A stretch of 11,202 nt of DNA from an uncultured Collinsella sp. (GCA_900544225.1 UQUD01000060.1:1-11202); one strand, 5' to 3'. Shown: positions 1 through 7,790, counted from the stretch's first letter. Notes: generated by a model from the letters alone, not told the origin. Made by a program: numbers and translations.

Positions 1-98
1 AAAACCAAGCAGGCGGACACGCCTTAGGTATCGATTACTTCAGTCTGAAGGTACTAACTTGACAATCTCACAGAATAGCACAGGCATACCTACCAAAA
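1..98. other. Non-coding left edge
   Basis: I see no credible gene here. The stretch is more AT-rich than the rest of the window. It contains a small palindrome at about 40-52 (CTTCAG, one base, CTGAAG) and a 5-bp stem at about 11-24 (AGGCG/CGCCT on the minus strand) followed a few bases later by a T-run, which could be a weak terminator remnant for minus-strand transcription leaving clpX. A TTGACA-like hexamer at 59-64 on the plus strand has no convincing -10 partner. Confidence 0.4.
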
Positions 99-179
99 AG
101 GGACAGGTTTATTTTGGCGGGTTTTATCAGGCAGAATGACGTTCACCCATATAAAACCGACCAAAATAAACCTGTCCCT
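99..179. repeat. 81-bp inverted-repeat element (REPIN/MITE-like)
   Basis: Two 29-nt arms, 99-127 and 151-179, are reverse complements apart from two adjacent mismatches near the middle (GCG against GTC), and enclose a 23-nt loop. The arms begin with AGGGACAGGTTTATTTTGG. The element is much richer in A+T than the flanking genes and lies just past the clpX terminator. The core GGGACAGG recurs at 9588-9595 in another hairpin. This symmetry and intergenic position are typical of REP-doublet or miniature transposon remnants mobilised in trans by IS200/RAYT-type transposases. The family assignment is inference; the inverted repeat itself is direct observation. Confidence 0.75.
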
Positions 180-186
180 AAATGGC

Positions 187-214
187 AGGCCCCGCGGTGG
201 TTGCCGCGGGGCCT
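187..214 (-). terminator. Probable terminator after clpX
   Basis: A perfect 11-bp GC-rich stem (187-197 with 204-214, AGGCCCCGCGG) with a 6-nt loop lies 13 bp past the clpX stop. On the minus strand the stem is followed by GCCATTT, so the T-tract is short and displaced. Intrinsic termination is likely but may be inefficient; the large inverted repeat at 99-179 could add a second barrier. Confidence 0.6.
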
Positions 215-227
215 GAATTCAAGCTAT

Positions 228-1634
228 TTACCCGTAGATGCGCTGTGGCTGTTCTTCGCCCTTTACGGAGGCTTCGGTCACGACGACCTTGGAAACGCCT
301 TCCTCGCTGGGCAGGTCGAACATCGTCTGCTGCAGCACGTCCTCGCAGATAGAGCGCAGGCCGCGGGCGCCGGTCTTGCGGGCGAGCGCCATGCGGGCGA
401 TCTCGTGCAGGGCCGCGTCCTCAAACTCAAGCTCAACGTCCTCGAGCTGGAACATCTTACGGTACTGGCGCACCACGGCGTTCTTGGGCTCGGTCAGAAT
501 CGACACCAGGTCGTCCTCGTCGAGCGCCTGCGTCTGGGTGACGACGGGCGTACGTCCCACGAACTCGGGGATCATGCCAAAGGCGTTGAGGTCCTGCGGG
601 AGCACCTGACGCAGCAGGTCGTTCTCGTCGACCGAGGTGGGGCCGGCGATCTCGGAGTTAAAGCCCACGCCCTTGTTGCCCACGCGATCGGCGATGATCT
701 TGTCCAGACCCACAAAGGCACCACCGCAGATGAACAGGATGTTGGTCGTATCGATCTGCAGCAGCTCCTGCTGGGGATGCTTGCGGCCGCCGGTGGGCGG
801 AACGCTGGCCACCGTGCCCTCAAGAATCTTAAGCAGCGCCTGCTGAACGCCCTCGCCCGAGACATCGCGGGTGATGGAAAGGTTCTCGGCCTTGCGGGCG
901 ATCTTGTCGATTTCGTCCACGTAGATAATGCCCACCTGTGCGCGCTCAATATCGCCATCGGCGGCGTTGATGAGCTTGAGCAGGATGTTCTCCACGTCCT
1001 CGCCCACATAACCGGCCTCGGTGAGCGCGGTGGCATCGGCGATGGCAAACGGCACCTCGAGGATGCGCGCGAGCGTCTGGGCGAGCAGGGTCTTACCGGT
1101 ACCGGTGGGACCGAGCAGCAAGATGTTGGACTTGGCGAGCTCCACCTCGTCCATATCATTGTCGAGCTGCGAGTCCAAGCCGTCGTCAAAGGCAGACACC
1201 GCGGCGCCGCCCTCAATCACGCGGCGATAGTGGTTATACACGGCCACCGACATGGCGCGCTTGGCGTCCTCCTGACCCATAACATAGGCCGAAAGCTCGT
1301 CATAGATCTCGTGCGGCGTCGGCACGTGCGTGATGACCTGGCGGTCGTCCTCGAGCTCAAAGCCCTCGGTCTCGGGGTCCACGGCGGGCTGGGATGCTGC
1401 CTGGCCGTGGTCGTTGAGGAAGCCCGGCAGCTTGCCGTTGCGGGCAGCGTCCATAAAGTCCGAAGCCAGCGACTCCTCCAGAATCTCGGAACAGGCGGCG
1501 ACGCACTCGTCACAGATAAAGATGTTGGTCGGACCCTTTACGAGGCGACGGACCTGGCCCTGCTCTTTTCCGCAGAAGGAGCAGCGGATGGGGTTGCCGT
1601 TCTCGTCAAAGTTGTCCTGCATGTTTCCTGCCAT
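228..1634 (-). CDS. clpX: ATP-dependent Clp protease ATP-binding subunit ClpX
   Basis: AAA+ unfoldase that recognises tagged or native substrates and threads them into ClpP in the cytoplasm. Counting from the start chosen here (468 aa), a zinc-binding domain has Cys18, Cys21, Cys41 and Cys44. Walker A GPTGTGKT is at 175-182, pore loop GYVG at 208-211, Walker B IIYVDEID at 236-243, and the RKH loop at 284-286. A GVGF version of the ClpP-docking IGF loop is at 322-325, the arginine finger in PEFVGR at 356-361, and sensor-2 GAR at 422-424. An acidic insert (about 148-167) lies ahead of Walker A. It follows clpP directly: this ATG is 1 nt past the clpP stop with an AAGG 9 nt upstream. An ATG three codons earlier (1643) would overlap clpP but has AAGG abutting it; an ATG four codons later (1622) is a third option. 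Co-transcription with clpP is expected. Confidence 0.97.
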   Translation of the reverse strand: MAGNMQDNFDENGNPIRCSFCGKEQGQVRRLVKGPTNIFICDECVAACSEILEESLASDFMDAARNGKLPGFLNDHGQAASQPAVDPETEGFELEDDRQVITHVPTPHEIYDELSAYVMGQEDAKRAMSVAVYNHYRRVIEGGAAVSAFDDGLDSQLDNDMDEVELAKSNILLLGPTGTGKTLLAQTLARILEVPFAIADATALTEAGYVGEDVENILLKLINAADGDIERAQVGIIYVDEIDKIARKAENLSITRDVSGEGVQQALLKILEGTVASVPPTGGRKHPQQELLQIDTTNILFICGGAFVGLDKIIADRVGNKGVGFNSEIAGPTSVDENDLLRQVLPQDLNAFGMIPEFVGRTPVVTQTQALDEDDLVSILTEPKNAVVRQYRKMFQLEDVELEFEDAALHEIARMALARKTGARGLRSICEDVLQQTMFDLPSEEGVSKVVVTEASVKGEEQPQRIYG

Positions 1635-1635
1635 C

Positions 1636-2268
1636 CTAGGCATCCTTCGCGGCGAGATCGCGCGAGGTGACGATACGGTCGATCAGACCGTAGTCGAGGG
1701 CCTCGGAAGCGGTCAGGTAGTTGTCGCGCTCGGTGTCGGCCTGGACCTTCTCGATGGGCTGGCCCGAGGCATCGGACAGGATCTGGTTGAGCTCGCGACG
1801 GGTCTTCTTGATCTCCTCGGCAACGATCTCGATCTCGGTCTGCTGGCCCTGGGCACCGCCGCTGGGCTGGTGAATCATGACCTTGGAGTGCGGCAGGCAG
1901 AAGCGCTTGCCCTTGGCGCCGGCCGAAAGCAGCACGGCGGCCATGGACGCAGCCATACCGACGCAAATGGTGGAGACCTGCGGCTTGATGAAGTTCATGG
2001 TGTCAAGAATCGCCAGGCCGGAGTAGACCTCGCCACCGGGCGAATTGATGTAGAGCGAGATATCCTTCTCGGCATCCTGGCTCTCAAGATGCAGCAGCTG
2101 GGCAACGACCAGGTTGGCGCTGACGGAGTTGATCTCCTCGCCCAAGAAGATGATGCGGTCGTTGAGCAGGCGCGAATAGATATCGTAGCTGCGCTCGCCG
2201 CGCGGCGTCTGCTCGATAACGTATGGCACGAGGGCGGAATCGAACTTAGCGATCATACGCATCTCCAT
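1636..2268 (-). CDS. clpP: ATP-dependent Clp protease proteolytic subunit ClpP
   Basis: Serine peptidase that forms the 14-subunit degradation chamber fed by ClpX (and usually ClpA/ClpC). In the 210-aa reading the catalytic triad is visible: Ser108 in GMAASMA, His133 in MIHQPSGG and Asp182 in TERD. The NSPGG substrate-binding stretch is at 75-79. Length is normal for the family. The start is uncertain: three in-frame ATGs (2268, 2262, 2256) lie within 13 bp. The third is preceded by TGGAG at a good 6-nt spacing, and the second by AAGAGAA, so the true N-terminus may be MRMIAKF or MIAKF. No propeptide is obvious. The gene follows tig by 150 bp and runs directly into clpX, the usual chaperone-protease arrangement in many bacteria. 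Confidence 0.97.
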   Translation of the reverse strand: MEMRMIAKFDSALVPYVIEQTPRGERSYDIYSRLLNDRIIFLGEEINSVSANLVVAQLLHLESQDAEKDISLYINSPGGEVYSGLAILDTMNFIKPQVSTICVGMAASMAAVLLSAGAKGKRFCLPHSKVMIHQPSGGAQGQQTEIEIVAEEIKKTRRELNQILSDASGQPIEKVQADTERDNYLTASEALDYGLIDRIVTSRDLAAKDA

Positions 2269-2301
2269 TTCTCTTACGGACCAATAGTGGTTCTAGATAA
2301 A

Positions 2302-2342
2302 CGTACGGTGCCCGCATGCTATGCATTGGCTGGCACCGTACG
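2302..2342 (-). terminator. Hairpin between tig and clpP
   Basis: Perfect 11-bp arms CGTACGGTGCC (2302-2312) and their reverse complement (2332-2342) enclose a 19-nt loop. On the minus strand the stem is followed by TTTATCT. The hairpin lies 76 bp past the tig stop and 33 bp before the clpP start. It could be a weak or conditional terminator separating tig from clpPX, or a structure in the clpP leader. The short T-run makes strong termination unlikely. A second short palindrome (ACCGG, 4 nt, CCGGT; 2348-2361) sits just upstream of it. Confidence 0.45.
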
Positions 2343-2418
2343 AAGCAACCGGATAACCGGTGTATAACTTTACCCCATCACGGGCGCACACATGCGCTCG
2401 CGGGCAAGGTGGCGAGAA

Positions 2419-3717
2419 TTACTCGGCGTCCTTGGCGGTCTCGTCGACCTCGGTCACCTTGGCGTTCTCGACCAGGTGGTCGACGGCCTTGGAGCGACGG
2501 ATGGACTCGCGGACGGCAGGCATGCGGCCATCGGCGATGAACTCGGCCTTGGAAGCCTCGACGTCCTTGACGCCGGCCTTCTCGAACTCGGCGTTGATGT
2601 CGTCCTCGGTGACCTCAATCTTGAGCTCGCGGGCGAGGGCGTCGAGAGCCAGGGACTCACGGGCTACGTCGTTGGCCTGCTTGTGCAGGTCGCCGATGAA
2701 CTGCTCCATGGTCAGGCCGGAAGCGGGCAGCCAGGTGTCCAGCGTCATGCCGCGGGCAGCGAGGTTGGACAGGAAGTTCTGGCCAAGCTCCTCAAAGACG
2801 GACTGCTCGTAGTCGGCGTCCATCTCGTCGAGCTGCAGACGCTCAGCGAGAGCGGAGACGCAACGGTTCTCCTTCTCGGCCGGGAGGCGGGAAGCCTTGT
2901 CCTGCTCGATCTCGATCTTGATGGCGTCGCGCATGGCGTCGATGCTGTCGAAGCCAAAGTCGGACTTGACGAGCTCGTCGGTGAGCTCGGGGGTGTTGCG
3001 AACCTTGATGCCCTTGACGGTGACCTCGACGGTGTGGGTCTCGGCCTCCTCGCCCTCCTCGACCTCGTCGGTCCAGGTGACGGTCTTGACGTCGTCGACG
3101 TTAGCGCCGATCAGGGCCTCGTTGAACTCCTTGGGGTTGCTGTCGCTACCGGCGATGAGCATGCGGCCCTCGGCGGCAAAGTTGTCGGCGTTCTCGACGG
3201 CCTTGAGGTCGACGGTGACGTAGTCCTCGGCCTCGACGGCGCGACCCTCGACGTCCTCGAAGGTGGCACGGTAGTTGAGGAGCATCTCGACCTGGTTGTT
3301 AATCTCGGACTCGGTGACCTCCGCAGGGGGCATCTCGATCTCGACAGCGTCGAAGGAGGAGAGCTCAGCGGCGGGACGCAGGGAGAACTCGACGGTGTAG
3401 GTGTAGTCCTCGTGATCCTTGGCGAGGTCGAGCTCCTTGTAGTCACCGTTCTTGGTGGGGACGATGTCCAGCTCGTTGAGGACGGCGGGCTCGTTGGCGG
3501 CGATCAGGTCGTTGGTGGCCTGAGCGAGGGTAGCCTCGGCGCCAAGAACGGAGTCGACGACCGGACGGGGGGCCTTACCGGCGCGGAAGCCCGGGAAGCG
3601 GTACTTCTTGGCGGTGTCCTTGTAGGCCTTCTTGATCGCGGCGTCGACGTCGGCGGCCGGGATGGTGACCGTAGCGGTGAGCTTGGCGTCCTTGACGTCA
3701 GAAGCGGTGATGTTCAA
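2419..3717 (-). CDS. tig: Trigger factor (ribosome-associated chaperone/prolyl isomerase)
   Basis: Ribosome-bound chaperone that meets nascent chains at the exit tunnel and has FKBP-type peptidyl-prolyl isomerase activity. From the TTG start the protein is 432 aa, the normal length. The N-terminal ribosome-binding domain carries the signature GFRAGKAP at 43-50. A central FKBP-like domain starts near the DYVTVDLKAVENADN stretch, followed by a long helical, charged C-terminal chaperone domain and an acidic tail. I chose the TTG at 3715-3717 because AGGAGG lies 6 nt upstream of it and the protein then begins MNITASDV, like other trigger factors. The in-frame ATG at 3732 contains the AGGAGG within its own first codons and has no Shine-Dalgarno sequence of its own; GTG at 3720 sits too close to it. 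tRNA-Leu lies immediately upstream and clpP-clpX downstream. Confidence 0.96.
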   Translation of the reverse strand: MNITASDVKDAKLTATVTIPAADVDAAIKKAYKDTAKKYRFPGFRAGKAPRPVVDSVLGAEATLAQATNDLIAANEPAVLNELDIVPTKNGDYKELDLAKDHEDYTYTVEFSLRPAAELSSFDAVEIEMPPAEVTESEINNQVEMLLNYRATFEDVEGRAVEAEDYVTVDLKAVENADNFAAEGRMLIAGSDSNPKEFNEALIGANVDDVKTVTWTDEVEEGEEAETHTVEVTVKGIKVRNTPELTDELVKSDFGFDSIDAMRDAIKIEIEQDKASRLPAEKENRCVSALAERLQLDEMDADYEQSVFEELGQNFLSNLAARGMTLDTWLPASGLTMEQFIGDLHKQANDVARESLALDALARELKIEVTEDDINAEFEKAGVKDVEASKAEFIADGRMPAVRESIRRSKAVDHLVENAKVTEVDETAKDAE

Positions 3718-3723
3718 CACGTT

Positions 3724-3729
3724 CCTCCT
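3724..3729 (-). promoter_or_regulatory. Shine-Dalgarno that decides the tig start
   Basis: AGGAGG on the minus strand, with AACGTG between it and TTG. This 6-nt spacing favours TTG at 3717 over the upstream ATG at 3732, whose first codons are the SD itself. Confidence 0.7.
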
Positions 3730-3807
3730 CATACTGCCCAGCTTATCTGAGGTGCTGGTACCTTTATGCAACAAGCGTCGCGAGGGCATAAGCCGACGCG
3801 GGTGCGT

Positions 3808-3891
3808 TGGTGCGGGCGAAAGGACTCGAACCTTCACGGGAATCCCACCAGAACCTAAATCTGGCGCGTCTACCAATTCCGCCACGCCCGC
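3808..3891 (-). tRNA. tRNA-Leu (anticodon UAG)
   Basis: An 84-nt class II tRNA with encoded CCA. The acceptor stem GCGGGCG pairs with CGCCCGC and the discriminator is A. The D-arm has TGGCGGAATTGGTAGACGC, typical of tRNA-Leu. The anticodon stem CCAGA/TCTGG encloses TTTAGGT, giving anticodon UAG (reads CUA and other CUN codons). A short extra arm follows (TGGGATTCCCG), then the T-loop TTCGAGT. It is transcribed toward tig with 90 bp between the tRNA end and the TTG start. Confidence 0.97.
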
Positions 3892-3910
3892 ATGAGCGCA
3901 CAGACTAGGA

Positions 3911-3916
3911 ATGATA
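3911..3916 (-). promoter_or_regulatory. Possible -10 box for tRNA-Leu
   Basis: TATCAT (5 of 6 matches to TATAAT) on the minus strand ends 19 nt before the tRNA 5' end. No good -35 lies 16-18 nt upstream, so the call rests on the -10 match and position. Confidence 0.3.
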
Positions 3917-3975
3917 GCAGATACGAGCGGCAAGCGCACGCACACGTTTTTAGCTCACGACCTCACCATGAGTGC

Positions 3976-4000
3976 AAAAGGCGGGGCGAGTTGCCCCGCC
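3976..4000 (-). terminator. Intrinsic terminator of the molybdenum hydroxylase operon
   Basis: A perfect 8-bp stem GGCGGGGC/GCCCCGCC (3980-3987 with 3993-4000) with a 5-nt loop, followed on the minus strand by TTTT (3979-3976). It lies about 30 bp past the stop of the fused molybdenum subunit. It has all the marks of a Rho-independent terminator. Confidence 0.88.
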
Positions 4001-4029
4001 CCGCCAATTACGACTTGTTCGCTGACCCG

Positions 4030-6861
4030 CTACTCCCCCAGCAGGGCCTTCTCGGGCGTGATGGGCAGCGAGCGGACCTGGTGGCCGGTGGCGTGCGCTA
4101 CGGCCGAGGCAACGGCGGCGAGCGGCGTGTTGATGACGACCTCTCCGATCGACTTGGCGCCAAACGGGCCCGTCGGCTCGTAACTCGGCTCAAAGGCCAC
4201 GCGAATGCTGCCGATATCCAGGCGCGTGGGCAGCTTGTAGCTCATAAAGTTGCCGGTGCGCAGGCGACCGCGGTCGTCATGCTCGACGATTTCGTAGAGC
4301 GCATGGCCGATGCCCTGGGCAATGCCGCCCTCGGCCTGGACGCGCGCGAGCGCCTCGTTGATGACGGTGCCGCAGTCCACAGCCGCCGCGTAGTCCACCA
4401 CGGTCACCTTGCCGGTGGCCTTGTCGACCTCGACCTCGGCAATGCCGGCCATAAACGGCGGAGGCGAAACGGGCAGGCAGGCAGAGGCATGCGAGGTGAG
4501 CGCGTCGCCGCCTGCGATGTTCTTGACGCACAGGTTTGCAAAGTCGCGCAGCGTGAGGTAGCGGTTCTGCTCGCGCGCGGCACGCTCGTCGGACAGGCGC
4601 ACGTACTGGCCATCGAAGACCACGTCGGCGGCGTCCACGTCCCACATCTGGGCGGCCTTAGCGCAAATCTTCTCGCGCAGCTCGGTCGCGGCGTTCTTGG
4701 CGGCAAGGCCCGTCACGTACGTACCCGAGCTCGCGTACGAGCCGGCGTCAAACGGCGACACATCGGTGTCAACGCCGCGCACCACGATCATCGAACTCTC
4801 CACGCCCAGCTCCTCGGCAGCAATCTGCGCCAGGATCGTGTCGACGCCCATGCCGTTATCGGTGGCGCCGGTGCCGATGGTAATGAATCCATCCTCTTCC
4901 AGGCGCATGTCGATGCCGGCGATATCCACGTTGGAGATGCCCGAGCCCTGCATGGTGAGCGCGCAGCCCAAAGCGCGCACGCGGTCGCCCAGGTCCACGG
5001 CCAGCGGCTTGTCGCGCCAGCCGATCATGTCCATCGCGCGCAGCAGGCAGCGGTCGAGCGCGCAGGCGTTGAGCTTCTCGTTGTAGTACTGCGGCATGAT
5101 CTCGCCCTCGCGCACGATGTTCTTAAGGCGCAGGTCGGCGGGGTCCATGTGCAGCATGTCGGCGAGCTCGTTGACGGCACTCTCCACGGCAAACTGGCCC
5201 TGGGTGGCACCGTAGCCACGATACGCGCCGCCACGGTTGGTATTGGTGTAGACGGCGTCCCAGCTAAAGCGGCTCGCCTTCACATGGTTGTAGATGGGCA
5301 GGCTCTTGTGGCCCGAAAGGCCGATTGTCGTGGTGGCATGCTCGCCATAGGCGCCGGCGTTTGACAGCGTGTGCAGGTCGATGGCCGTGATAGTGCCGTC
5401 GTTCATGGCGCCCAGCTTAACGGTCATCTGCATCTGGTGACGCGAGTTGCCCGCGGTGATGGTCTCCTCGCGGGTGTAGCAGCAATAGCTCGGACGGCCG
5501 GTCTGCTGGGTGACGAACGCCACGAAGATCTCGCAGCAGCCCGTCTGCTTGGAGCCAAAACCGCCGCCGATGCGCGGCTTAATGACCTGCACCTGCGACT
5601 GCGGAATGTCGAGCGACTGAGCGACCATGCGGCGCACGTGGAAGGGCACCTGCGTAGAGGTGGTCACCGAGATGCGCCCGAACGCGTCGGTCGTCGCGAA
5701 GGCGCGGAAGGTCTCCATGGGCGCGGTCTGCGTGGCCTGGCTGGTGTAGGTGCGCTCAAAGACGATGTCACTCTGGGCGAACGCCTCGTCAAGGTCGCCA
5801 AAATCGCTGGTACCGCTGCAGACCAGGTTGCGCGAAACATCGCCGCCCTGCGGGAACATAAAGGTCACGTCGCCCTCGGGGTGGACCACGATGTCGTTAT
5901 CGAGTGCCTGGGTAAAGTCGAGCAGCGGCTCAAGCACCTCGTAGTCGACCTTGATGAGCTTGAGCGCCTTGTCGGCGGCCTCCTCGGTCTCGGCGGCGAC
6001 GATCGCCACCTCCTCGTTTTGGTAGCGCACCAGGTTCTCGAGAATCAGGCGGTCGTAGGGACTCGGCTGCGGATAACTCTGGCCGGCAATGGTAAAGCGA
6101 CGCTTGGGCACGTCCTCGTAGGTGTAGACGCCCACCACGCCGGGCACCTTCAGGGCGCGCGACGTATCGATGGAGCGGATCTTGGCGCGGGCATAGGGGC
6201 TACGCTTGAGCTTGACGATCAGGGCGCCGGCGGGCACCAGGTCGCCCGTGTAGACGGGACGGCCCTCGAGCAGCGCCTTCGAGTCCTTCTTGGGCTGCTT
6301 GTGGGTGATCTGCTTGTACGCGACACCGTCGGAGCTCGTATCGTTGACCGGCAGCTCGGGCATCTCAAAGCCCACCTGCACGCCGGACTCGTTGAGGAAG
6401 CGCACGATGGCGCGCAGCTGGCTCTCGTAGCCGCTGCAACGGCAGAGGTTGCCGGCGAGCTGGCGCGATAGCTCCTCGCGCGTGGCGACGAGGCTTGGGT
6501 CCTCCTTGGCGGCGCGGGCGAGCGCCAGCACGTTCATGATAAGGCCGGGGGCGCAAAAACCGCACTGCTCGGCACCTTCGGCAGCCATCGAACGGGCCAG
6601 TACCTCGGACTCGGCCTTGAGGCCCTCGAGCGTGGTAACGGAGCGGCCCTCGACGCGCGCGGCGGGAACCGAGCAGCTCAGCACCGGATCGCCGTCGAGC
6701 CACACCGTGCACAGACCGCAGTTGGTGGTTTCGCAGGCGCAGCGAACCGACGCGCAGCCCTGCTTGCGCAGCAGTGCAAAGAGCATGGTATCGGGGGCAA
6801 TCTGAACCTTGACCTTGCGGCCGTTGAGCGTAAAGGAAAGATCGATGAGTTTGGCAGCCAT
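4030..6861 (-). CDS. Molybdenum hydroxylase, fused [2Fe-2S] and molybdopterin-binding subunit (XdhD / selenium-dependent xanthine dehydrogenase-like)
   Basis: Catalytic subunit of a xanthine dehydrogenase-family enzyme that hydroxylates purines or similar heterocycles. In one 943-aa chain, an N-terminal plant-type [2Fe-2S] domain has Cys43, 48, 51 and 63. A helical [2Fe-2S] domain follows (QCGFC with Cys100 and 103; NLCRC with Cys140 and 142). After a linker (about 160-185) comes the molybdopterin domain, with GGGFGSKQ at 432-439, RGYGATQGQFAVE at 548-560 and GPFGAKSIGE near the C-terminus, whose Glu907 sits where the catalytic Glu is expected. Most enzymes split these domains into two subunits or fuse all three. 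The iron-sulfur/molybdenum fusion with a separate FAD subunit, together with the ASSGT and GPFGAKSI motifs, recalls E. coli XdhD and selenium-dependent xanthine dehydrogenases. The ATG overlaps the FAD-subunit stop (TAATG), with GAGGTG 5 nt upstream, indicating coupled translation. Substrate and selenium dependence are inferences. Confidence 0.92.
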   Translation of the reverse strand: MAAKLIDLSFTLNGRKVKVQIAPDTMLFALLRKQGCASVRCACETTNCGLCTVWLDGDPVLSCSVPAARVEGRSVTTLEGLKAESEVLARSMAAEGAEQCGFCAPGLIMNVLALARAAKEDPSLVATREELSRQLAGNLCRCSGYESQLRAIVRFLNESGVQVGFEMPELPVNDTSSDGVAYKQITHKQPKKDSKALLEGRPVYTGDLVPAGALIVKLKRSPYARAKIRSIDTSRALKVPGVVGVYTYEDVPKRRFTIAGQSYPQPSPYDRLILENLVRYQNEEVAIVAAETEEAADKALKLIKVDYEVLEPLLDFTQALDNDIVVHPEGDVTFMFPQGGDVSRNLVCSGTSDFGDLDEAFAQSDIVFERTYTSQATQTAPMETFRAFATTDAFGRISVTTSTQVPFHVRRMVAQSLDIPQSQVQVIKPRIGGGFGSKQTGCCEIFVAFVTQQTGRPSYCCYTREETITAGNSRHQMQMTVKLGAMNDGTITAIDLHTLSNAGAYGEHATTTIGLSGHKSLPIYNHVKASRFSWDAVYTNTNRGGAYRGYGATQGQFAVESAVNELADMLHMDPADLRLKNIVREGEIMPQYYNEKLNACALDRCLLRAMDMIGWRDKPLAVDLGDRVRALGCALTMQGSGISNVDIAGIDMRLEEDGFITIGTGATDNGMGVDTILAQIAAEELGVESSMIVVRGVDTDVSPFDAGSYASSGTYVTGLAAKNAATELREKICAKAAQMWDVDAADVVFDGQYVRLSDERAAREQNRYLTLRDFANLCVKNIAGGDALTSHASACLPVSPPPFMAGIAEVEVDKATGKVTVVDYAAAVDCGTVINEALARVQAEGGIAQGIGHALYEIVEHDDRGRLRTGNFMSYKLPTRLDIGSIRVAFEPSYEPTGPFGAKSIGEVVINTPLAAVASAVAHATGHQVRSLPITPEKALLGE

Positions 6862-7775
6862 TAGCGCACCTCGCTAGAATCGACGCCGGGCACGCGGCGG
6901 CAGGAATACTCGTCCGTGGCAAACTTAGGAATCTGCACGCCCTCGAGCTCGCGGGCAAGCGCGGCCGAAAGCTCGATGCCGGCGGCACGACGTACAGCCT
7001 GAATCGCCAGCGGGGCCGAGATGCGGCGGCGGTAGTCAGCCGAGCCCCACAAGTTAGTGCCGTAGCTCAGGGCACGCACGGATGCGGCCAGTGCGCGCAG
7101 CTCGTCCTCGGAAGGTTGCTCGTTCACCAGGCCGCATGCCTCGCCCCGCAGCAGGGACGCGCGCAGCGGGCGGGCGCCCACGGTGACGTGCCAGGAGTTG
7201 TCCCACCAGGCGGCGGTGACGTTTAAGGAGGGGAAGTCGGTCGCGGCCTTGCGCACGGCCTCATAGCTTGCGCGGTAATCGTGCTTAACGACCACAACGT
7301 GCTCGATCACGTCGCGCACGTAGCCCATGTCCACGAACTCGGCGAGCGGCACGCGGCCGGCGCCCGTCAACTCAACGTACGAATCGAGCGCCAAAAATGC
7401 CGAGAGCACGTCAGAGAAACCAAAGCGGCCGTAGATGCTGCCGCCCACTGTGGCGGTGTTGCGCAACTGCACGCCCACGATATCGTGGACGGCGAACTCA
7501 AAGACATTGTGGACAAGCGCGTTAAGCTCGGCATGGCGCTCGAGCTGGCGCAGGGTGCACATGGCACCGATGCGAAACTCGGTCTCGGTCTCCTCGATCT
7601 GATCGAGTCCGCAGGCCGAAAGGTCAATCGCCGTCGCCACGCGACGCGAACCCAGGCGCATCCAGATGCCGCCGCCCACAATCTTGTTGTTGCGGTTCTT
7701 CTGTAAGAGCTCATAGGCTTCGGCCGCGTTTCCAACACGGACGTAGGTACCGAACTTGAGCACGTTCTCCCCCAT
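6861..7775 (-). CDS. Molybdenum hydroxylase FAD-binding subunit
   Basis: A 304-aa FAD subunit that passes electrons from the iron-sulfur clusters of the downstream catalytic subunit to an acceptor. The FAD-binding P-loop-like stretch KIVGGGIWMRLG is at 31-42 and a second flavin-contact motif ATVGGSI at 108-114. The C-terminal CO-dehydrogenase flavoprotein domain has the family-typical YGTNLWGSADYRRR at about 238-251. It resembles the YgfM-like FAD partners of XdhD-type enzymes more than the classic XdhB, but that is a judgement by eye. It is the first gene of a two-gene operon and overlaps the next gene by one base. The start is not certain: ATG at 7775 has only AAGAG abutting it, whereas GTG at codon 5 follows GGGGGAG closely. 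No MocA- or YqeB/YqeC-like accessory gene is in this operon. Confidence 0.9.
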   Translation of the reverse strand: MGENVLKFGTYVRVGNAAEAYELLQKNRNNKIVGGGIWMRLGSRRVATAIDLSACGLDQIEETETEFRIGAMCTLRQLERHAELNALVHNVFEFAVHDIVGVQLRNTATVGGSIYGRFGFSDVLSAFLALDSYVELTGAGRVPLAEFVDMGYVRDVIEHVVVVKHDYRASYEAVRKAATDFPSLNVTAAWWDNSWHVTVGARPLRASLLRGEACGLVNEQPSEDELRALAASVRALSYGTNLWGSADYRRRISAPLAIQAVRRAAGIELSAALARELEGVQIPKFATDEYSCRRVPGVDSSEVR

Positions 7776-7790
7776 CTCTTCACTTGTCCA

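Noticed and set aside
99..179. CRISPR repeat or attachment site reading of the left inverted repeat
   Set aside because: There is only one unit, with no spacer array, no integrase and no tRNA nearby.
114..1670. Long open frame on the plus strand opposite clpX (518 codons)
   Set aside because: It is antisense to clpX, whose zinc, Walker and sensor motifs are intact. Strong GC-rich codon bias removes stops on the opposite strand; the product is low-complexity Leu/Gly/His/Val-rich with no recognisable domain.
2392..3750. Plus-strand open frame opposite trigger factor (452 codons)
   Set aside because: Mirror of tig codon usage; repetitive Leu-Val-Gly-Asp composition and no domain.
3718..3945. 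N-terminal extension of tig back to 3945
   Set aside because: It would translate through tRNA-Leu; the resulting residues are just the tRNA read as protein.
3892..6471. Two long plus-strand open frames opposite the fused molybdenum subunit (490 and 366 codons)
   Set aside because: Both are shadows of the real minus-strand gene, which has all cofactor motifs. Their His/Arg/Ala-rich products resemble no family.
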